From Planctomycetota bacterium (lineage in GTDB: Bacteria > Planctomycetota > UBA1135 > UBA2386): 5,989 bases of DNA. Position numbers and translations under genes: made by a program. Below the pieces are notes generated by a model. The model did not search any database and was not told the origin of the DNA. It saw only the letters and a program-made list of their open reading frames with translations. The stretch lies in the NCBI GenBank assembly GCA_020425885.1, contig JAGQRA010000808.1:1-5989 (forward strand), read 5' to 3'. Positions 1 through 4,219 of this stretch are shown piece after piece (within the stretch, counting starts at the first letter, position 1; each line of letters begins with the position of its first letter).

Positions 1-1
1 G

Positions 2-388
2 ATGAACCGAGCCCTCTATCACGCCGCGTGTGCGCTGGCGGCGAACGGACTGGTCGTGTTGCGTGGCCTCGTCGACGACACCTTCGCGGCGGCCGGCGGA
101 CTCCGAGCCGGTGACGCCCGGGTCCTCGCCGATGCCTTGATGCAGGTCGCCGTCGCTTCGACCGGCGAGCACGGCGCGACCGCGGCGTTGTCGGGACCGG
201 TGCGACGCGGCGACGCGACGACGGTACGACGCCACCTGCAGGCGATCGGCGCCGAGGTGCCGCACGCGGTGGGTGCCTACCGCGCGTTGATGTTCGGCGC
301 GCTGCGACTCGCCCGCGCCGCCGGCCTGTCCACGGCGGCGGCGGCGACGGTGGCCTCCGTCCTCGCCGCCGACGAGGGTGAGGGCTGA
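2..388 (+). CDS. DUF2520/Rossmann-like oxidoreductase, C-terminal part (5' truncated by window edge)
   Basis: This is the C-terminal, all-helical half of a protein of the Rossmann-like/DUF2520 family (COG5495), which resembles 6-phosphogluconate and ketopantoate-type dehydrogenases; its substrate is not established. The visible 128 residues carry the family's usual C-terminal signatures: an ALYHAACALAANGL helix (about residues 4-17 of the visible part), GPVRRGD (65-71) followed by TTVRRHL, then a helix around AYRALMFGALRLA. The N-terminal NAD(P)-binding Rossmann fold must lie upstream of the window. The ATG at position 2 is therefore probably an internal Met rather than the start, because the frame is open to the edge and the family's full length is roughly twice this. 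The stop lies 6 bases before the aroD-aroE start, so the two genes are probably co-transcribed. Family assignment is fairly secure; function is unknown. Confidence 0.8.
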   Translation: MNRALYHAACALAANGLVVLRGLVDDTFAAAGGLRAGDARVLADALMQVAVASTGEHGATAALSGPVRRGDATTVRRHLQAIGAEVPHAVGAYRALMFGALRLARAAGLSTAAAATVASVLAADEGEG

Positions 389-394
389 ACCGCG

Positions 395-1870
395 ATGGCG
401 CAGATCATCGCCAGCACCTTCGCCCGGTCGCGACCGCAGGTCGTGCGGGCCGCCGCCAAGGCGGCGATGGCGGGTGCCGATTGGCTCGAGCTGCGGCTCG
501 ATGAGTGGCCGCTCGGCGACGAACTCGCGCCGGTGCTGGCCGCGGTGCGGCTGCCCGTGCTCGTCGCCTGCCACACGCCGGAGAACGGCGGCAAGTTCCG
601 CGGCACGCTCGGCGATCGCCGCGAGCTGTTGACGCAGGCCTTGCTGGCGGGCGCGCAGGGACTCGATCTCGACATCGCCGACAACTGGACGCCGCCGACC
701 GGGCGGACGCGGCTGAAGCTGTTGATCCGTTCGTTCCACAGCTTCACCGGTGTTCCCGGCGAACTCGCGGAGATCCACCGCCGGCTTTGCGCGCATGGCG
801 GTGTGGCCAAGATCGTCGTCACCGCCCACGACCTCGCCGACGCCGCGCCGGTGCTGCAGCTGCTGCAACGTGTCGATCAGGCCCGTACGCCGACCGTGGC
901 GTTCGCGATGGGGCGGACGGCCTGGCCGACCAGGATCCTCGGGCTCACGCTGGGCGCCCCGTACGTGTACGGCTGCATCGATACCGGCGAGGAGACCGCG
1001 CCGGGACAGCTGCCGGTCGCGCTGTTGTCCGGACTGTATCGCGCTCGCGAACTCGGCCCGGGCACGGCGCTGCTCGGTCTGCTCGGCAATCCGGCGCTGC
1101 ATTCGCTCGGGCCGTGGCTGCACAACCGCGCCCTGCGCCGACTCGGGGTCGACGCCGTCTACCTGCCGTTCGAGACGTCGCGGCCGTTGGCCGTGCTCGA
1201 CATGTTGCCGCCGGCGCGCGTGCGCGGCTTCTCGGTCACCGCACCCTTCAAGGCGGTGATGGCGGGACGCTGCGCGCGGCTCAGCGAGGAGGCCGCCGCG
1301 GCCGGGGTCATCAACACGATGGTGCGCGTGGGCTCTGGCTTCGTCGGTTCGAACAGCGACGTCGCCGGCGTGCTCGCGGCGCTGCGCGTCGGCGGCGTCG
1401 GCCAGGGCGACGGCCGGTGCGCGGTTGTGATCGGCGCCGGTGGTGCGGCGCGTGCCGGGGCCATCGCCCTCCGCGGCCTCGGCTTCGCGGTGACGATGCT
1501 CGGTCGCTCGCTCGATTCGGCTCGGTCGTTCGCCGGCCTGCACGGCATTCGGCTCGGCAGCCTCTCCGCCGCGTTGCCCGAGGGGGTCGAACCCGAGGTC
1601 GTGATCCAGGCGACGCCACTCGGCAGCGGCGGGCGCGATCCGGACGAACGACCGTTGCCCGATTGGAACGCGGAGCCGAAGGTCTGCGTGCTCGAGATGG
1701 TCTACCGACCGCTGTGGACCAGGTTCCTGCGCGACGCCGAGGCCAGCGGGGCGCGCTGCGTCACCGGGCTCGAGATGTTCCTGGCCCAGGCCAGCGATCA
1801 GGTGCGGCGCTTCACCGAGCGGGAGGTCGCCGTCGACGAACTGCGACAGTTCCTGGCTGGCGTCGTCTGA
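395..1870 (+). CDS. aroDE: Bifunctional 3-dehydroquinate dehydratase (type I) / shikimate dehydrogenase
   Basis: A 491-aa cytosolic fusion expected to convert 3-dehydroquinate to 3-dehydroshikimate and then, with NADPH, to shikimate on the way to aromatic amino acids and chorismate. Residues 1 to about 215 form the type I dehydroquinase: ELRLD (32-36), the catalytic His (H115 in RSFHSF), the Schiff-base Lys (K139 in AKIVV), the substrate-binding Arg (R180) and TAPGQ (201-205). Residues from about 224 form the shikimate dehydrogenase: GNPALHS (231-237), the catalytic Lys (K286 in SVTAPFK), INT (306-308), SNSDVAG (319-325), the dinucleotide loop GAGGAAR (347-353), QATPLG (405-410), VYRP (436-439) and GLEMFLAQ (458-465). 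Departures from consensus: H60 and N64 stand where R and the catalytic E normally precede GG, and G239 replaces the second Ser of the HSxSP motif. The same domain order occurs in plants, chlamydiae and planctomycetes. The ATG at 395 has a GAGG at 380-383, an 11-base spacer. Confidence 0.95.
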   Translation: MAQIIASTFARSRPQVVRAAAKAAMAGADWLELRLDEWPLGDELAPVLAAVRLPVLVACHTPENGGKFRGTLGDRRELLTQALLAGAQGLDLDIADNWTPPTGRTRLKLLIRSFHSFTGVPGELAEIHRRLCAHGGVAKIVVTAHDLADAAPVLQLLQRVDQARTPTVAFAMGRTAWPTRILGLTLGAPYVYGCIDTGEETAPGQLPVALLSGLYRARELGPGTALLGLLGNPALHSLGPWLHNRALRRLGVDAVYLPFETSRPLAVLDMLPPARVRGFSVTAPFKAVMAGRCARLSEEAAAAGVINTMVRVGSGFVGSNSDVAGVLAALRVGGVGQGDGRCAVVIGAGGAARAGAIALRGLGFAVTMLGRSLDSARSFAGLHGIRLGSLSAALPEGVEPEVVIQATPLGSGGRDPDERPLPDWNAEPKVCVLEMVYRPLWTRFLRDAEASGARCVTGLEMFLAQASDQVRRFTEREVAVDELRQFLAGVV

Positions 1871-1884
1871 GGTCTTTCGGCTAC

Positions 1885-1888
1885 AAGG
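1885..1888 (+). promoter_or_regulatory. Ribosome binding site of the hydrolase gene
   Basis: AAGG sits 5 bases before the ATG at 1894, inside the 23-base gap after aroDE. It supports this start over the many in-frame upstream codons, which would overlap aroDE. It is a short match to the anti-Shine-Dalgarno sequence, so the evidence is moderate. Confidence 0.5.
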
Positions 1889-1893
1889 TTGCC

Positions 1894-3513
1894 ATGCGCT
1901 ACCTCGTCCCGGCGCTAGCCTGTGCGGCCCTCGCCACCCGCACCCCAGCCCAGTTGCATCCTGCCGACCCGGAATTCGCCGCCGGCTCCGTCCGAGTCGA
2001 TGACGCGATCTATCCGTACCGCCTGCTGCGGCCCGAGGTGGGGCGGCGCGACGAACTCCGTCCGCTCGTCGTCTTCCTGCATGGCGCCGGTGAGCGCGGC
2101 AGCGATAACGAGAAGCATCTGAGCTGGTTGCCCGAGGTGATGGCGCGGCCCGAGCTACGCCAGCGGTGGCCCAGCTACCTGCTCGCGGTGCAGTGTCCGG
2201 CAGGGGAGCGCTGGGTCGATACCGACTGGGCGAACGAGCGGTCCGAGTCGATGCAGGCGCGGCCCACGCCGGCGATGCGTGCCGTGCTCCTGGCGCTGGA
2301 CGAGGTGCTGGCCAGCGAGAGCGTCGATCCGGCGCGCGTCTATCTGGCCGGGCTCTCGATGGGCGGCTATGGGGCGTGGGATCTCGCCACCCGCGAGCCC
2401 GATCGCTTCGCCGCCGTGCTGACCGCGGCCGGCGGCGGCGACGAGCGGCAGGTCGGCAGGTTGCTCGGTCTGCCGGTCTGCGTCTATCACGGCACGGCCG
2501 ATCGGGTGGTGCCGGTGGCGCGCTCGCGCAGCATGGTCGACGCGCTGCGGCGGATCGGTGGCGAGGTCATCTACCACGAACTGGAGGGGGTCGGTCACGA
2601 TTCGTGGCGACAGGCGTTCGCCGTCGACGGTGCCCTGCCATGGCTGTTTGCGCAGGATCAGCGCCAGCAGCGCCGCGGTACCTTCGCGACCTACGCCGTC
2701 GTGCCGTCGCCGGATCGCATCCAACTCGAGGGGGGTCGCTTCACGCTCGCGGCCGATGCCCGTTGCGTCGCCGTCGGCGACGGTGCCGAGGCCGGGACCA
2801 TGGTCGCGCAGCTGGTCTCGCAGTTCAGCGGCCGTACGCTGACCGCGGCAACCGAGCCGGCGCAGCCCGGCGATGTCGAGATCCGGCTGGATCCCGACCA
2901 GGCGGACGCCATCGTCGTCGACGTCGATGCCGTGTTGCAGATCTCGCTGCGCGATCGCGACATGGTGGCGCGGGCCGCGGCGTTGCTCGTGCAGATGATC
3001 GGCACCTGGCCCGGCGCCAGCTGCCCGCGCGGCATCCTGGCCATCCGCGAGCTGCCGGGCGGAGGCTGCATCAGGGTCGGGACCGGTGGTGGGGCCTGGA
3101 CCGCGGTCGAACTCGAATCGCTCTTGCGCGCGGCCTGGCTCTATGGTGCCGCGACGGTAGTAGGGTCGAGGTTCGATGACCTCGATGCGTTCCTGGGGAC
3201 CGAGGAGGCCACGCGGTTGCGCGGCGTTGCCAGCCGCCTCGGCATCGAGTTCTGCGATGTCGATCACGCGTTGCCGGCGGCGGACTTCGTCGTCGAGCTC
3301 GACGGCGCGGTCACGCCGGCCTCGCTGTTGTCCCAGCCCTGTCCCGTCGATGCGCGCTGGTCGATCGCGTGTCCGGCCGTCGCGGCCGGCGAGCAGCTCG
3401 AGATGCTCGGCGTGGCCTTGCCGTGCGTCGCCGAACGCGCCATGCGCCCGGAGGCCCACGTCCATGTCGGCGGTGTCCTCAGTCGTACCGGCGCCACGCT
3501 GCGGGCGCGCTGA
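1894..3513 (+). CDS. Exported CE1/COG4099-type alpha/beta-hydrolase with C-terminal GH20-like accessory region
   Basis: A 539-aa predicted secreted hydrolase. A short signal peptide is likely (MRYLVPALACAALA, cleaved after about residue 20). Residues 35 to about 253 are an alpha/beta-hydrolase of the COG4099 'predicted peptidase'/CE1 esterase type. It has the oxyanion-side motif FLHGAGERGSDN (61-72), nucleophile elbow GLSMGG with S155, acid D203 in YHGTADRVVP, and H235 in GVGHDSW, so the Ser-Asp-His triad looks complete. After a Gln/Arg-rich linker (254-262), residues about 264-388 match the layout of the GH20b domain preceding beta-hexosaminidase barrels: VVPSPDRIQLEGGRFTL, alternating strands, PRGILAIRELPG. 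The last 150 residues resemble fragments of a GH20 barrel but are far too short for one, and no DE catalytic pair is visible. Ester hydrolysis on a polysaccharide is a guess; the substrate is unknown. The ATG at 1894 is preceded by AAGG (1885-1888) and is followed by the signal peptide. The open frame extends to 505, but that part is a shadow of aroDE. Confidence 0.85.
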   Translation: MRYLVPALACAALATRTPAQLHPADPEFAAGSVRVDDAIYPYRLLRPEVGRRDELRPLVVFLHGAGERGSDNEKHLSWLPEVMARPELRQRWPSYLLAVQCPAGERWVDTDWANERSESMQARPTPAMRAVLLALDEVLASESVDPARVYLAGLSMGGYGAWDLATREPDRFAAVLTAAGGGDERQVGRLLGLPVCVYHGTADRVVPVARSRSMVDALRRIGGEVIYHELEGVGHDSWRQAFAVDGALPWLFAQDQRQQRRGTFATYAVVPSPDRIQLEGGRFTLAADARCVAVGDGAEAGTMVAQLVSQFSGRTLTAATEPAQPGDVEIRLDPDQADAIVVDVDAVLQISLRDRDMVARAAALLVQMIGTWPGASCPRGILAIRELPGGGCIRVGTGGGAWTAVELESLLRAAWLYGAATVVGSRFDDLDAFLGTEEATRLRGVASRLGIEFCDVDHALPAADFVVELDGAVTPASLLSQPCPVDARWSIACPAVAAGEQLEMLGVALPCVAERAMRPEAHVHVGGVLSRTGATLRAR

Positions 3514-3535
3514 GCCAGCGGCGGCGGCCATGGAC

Positions 3536-3552
3536 CCCGTGCATTGCACGGG
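3536..3552. promoter_or_regulatory. Perfect 8-bp inverted repeat, candidate operator
   Basis: CCCGTGCA, one T, then TGCACGGG forms a perfect dyad in the only real intergenic gap. It lies 22 bases after the hydrolase stop and 37 bases before the sigma-factor start. No run of T follows, so a canonical intrinsic terminator is unlikely, although the RNA could form a 7-bp stem with a 3-base loop. Its position upstream of the -10-like element suits a dimeric regulator's binding site. No regulator can be named. Confidence 0.45.
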
Positions 3553-3573
3553 TGCGCTGCGGTGCCGAGTCGC

Positions 3574-3579
3574 TATCCT
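3574..3579 (+). promoter_or_regulatory. Candidate -10 element for the sigma-factor/kinase operon
   Basis: TATCCT matches TATAAT at four of six positions in otherwise GC-rich DNA. Transcription starting about 7 bases downstream would begin within a few bases of the ATG at 3589, giving a leaderless or nearly leaderless message; this agrees with the lack of a Shine-Dalgarno sequence before that ATG. No convincing -35 hexamer was seen at the usual 16-18 base spacing, so this is a weak call from sequence alone. Confidence 0.35.
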
Positions 3580-3588
3580 TGCTCGCGA

Positions 3589-4206
3589 ATGATCGACGAC
3601 GAAGCCGACGAAGCCGCGATCGTGAGCGCGCTCGAGGCGGCCCTGCGCGCCGGCGACGACGGCGCCCTGGCCACCCTGTTCGAGCGCGAACGCGAACGTA
3701 CCGTACGCATGGTGCACTTCCGGCTCGATCCGCGACTGGTCGGTCGCATCGATCCCGAGGATGTCGTACAGGAGGCCTTTCTCGAGGCCGAGAAGCGGCT
3801 CGATGCCTTCCGTGGCGACGACAAGCCGTTCTTCGTCTGGCTGCGCCTGATCACACAGCAGACGCTGATCGACCTCTACCGCAAGCACGTCGGGGCCAAG
3901 ATGCGCAACGCCGCCCGCGAGGTGCATTCGCCGAAGAGCCACGCCATGAGCGGCTTCTTCGTCGGCCATTTCACCTCGCCGAGCGGCGCGGCGATGCGCG
4001 AGGAGTTGCGCCAGCAGATCGAGCAGGCGCTGGAGAGCATGGAGGAGATCGACCGCGAGGTGCTGCTGTTGCGCCACTTCGAGGAGCTGTCGAACAAGCA
4101 GGTGGCCGCCGTTCTCGGCATCCAGGAGAACGCGGCGAGCAACCGCTACGTCCGCGCCCTGTCGCGGCTCAAGGGCTTCCTGACCGCGGCCGGCGACGAG
4201 CCGTGA
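3589..4206 (+). CDS. ECF RNA polymerase sigma factor, planctomycete type
   Basis: A 205-aa sigma-70 family protein with regions 2 and 4 only, the ECF architecture. Region 2 is visible as DPEDVVQEAFLEAEKRLDAF (55-74, core-RNA-polymerase binding), then WLRLITQQTLIDLYRKH (84-100, -10 recognition). A variable linker containing TSPSGAA (129-135) follows. Region 4 is about 148-198: SMEEIDREVLLLRHFEELSNKQVAAVLGI, then ENAASNRYVRALSRLKGFL, which is the helix-turn-helix for the -35. The style matches the planctomycete-specific family (TIGR02984), recalled from knowledge rather than searched. The ATG at 3589 was preferred to an in-frame TTG at 3544, because the 15 extra residues are not family-like and would place the start inside the inverted repeat. 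No anti-sigma factor gene is adjacent. The kinase gene begins 13 bases downstream and is the likely regulatory partner. Confidence 0.92.
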   Translation: MIDDEADEAAIVSALEAALRAGDDGALATLFERERERTVRMVHFRLDPRLVGRIDPEDVVQEAFLEAEKRLDAFRGDDKPFFVWLRLITQQTLIDLYRKHVGAKMRNAAREVHSPKSHAMSGFFVGHFTSPSGAAMREELRQQIEQALESMEEIDREVLLLRHFEELSNKQVAAVLGIQENAASNRYVRALSRLKGFLTAAGDEP

Positions 4207-4219
4207 GCGTTGCCTCGCG

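Noticed and set aside
505..1893. Upstream extension of the hydrolase frame to position 505
   Set aside because: It overlaps nearly all of aroDE out of frame and is Arg/Ala-rich low-complexity. The signal-peptide-bearing ATG at 1894 with AAGG before it is the better start.
1900..1925. Lipoprotein signal (ALAC with Cys at residue 10) in the hydrolase
   Set aside because: The hydrophobic stretch before the Cys is only about 7 residues, too short for a lipoprotein signal, so an ordinary signal peptide fits better.
3536..3552. Inverted repeat as an intrinsic terminator for the left block
   Set aside because: The stem is only 7-8 bp and no T-tract follows (GGTGCGCTGC downstream), so it is not a canonical terminator; an operator reading is preferred.
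3544..3588. TTG start giving 15 extra residues on the sigma factor
   Set aside because: It lies in the centre of the inverted repeat, the added residues do not look like sigma-factor sequence, and the ATG at 3589 is followed immediately by the family-like N-terminus.
2155..4077. 640-codon open frame on the reverse strand
   Set aside because: It runs antisense across two separate, well-supported genes (hydrolase and sigma factor) and their gap, and has no family motif. Long stop-free antisense frames are expected at this GC content.
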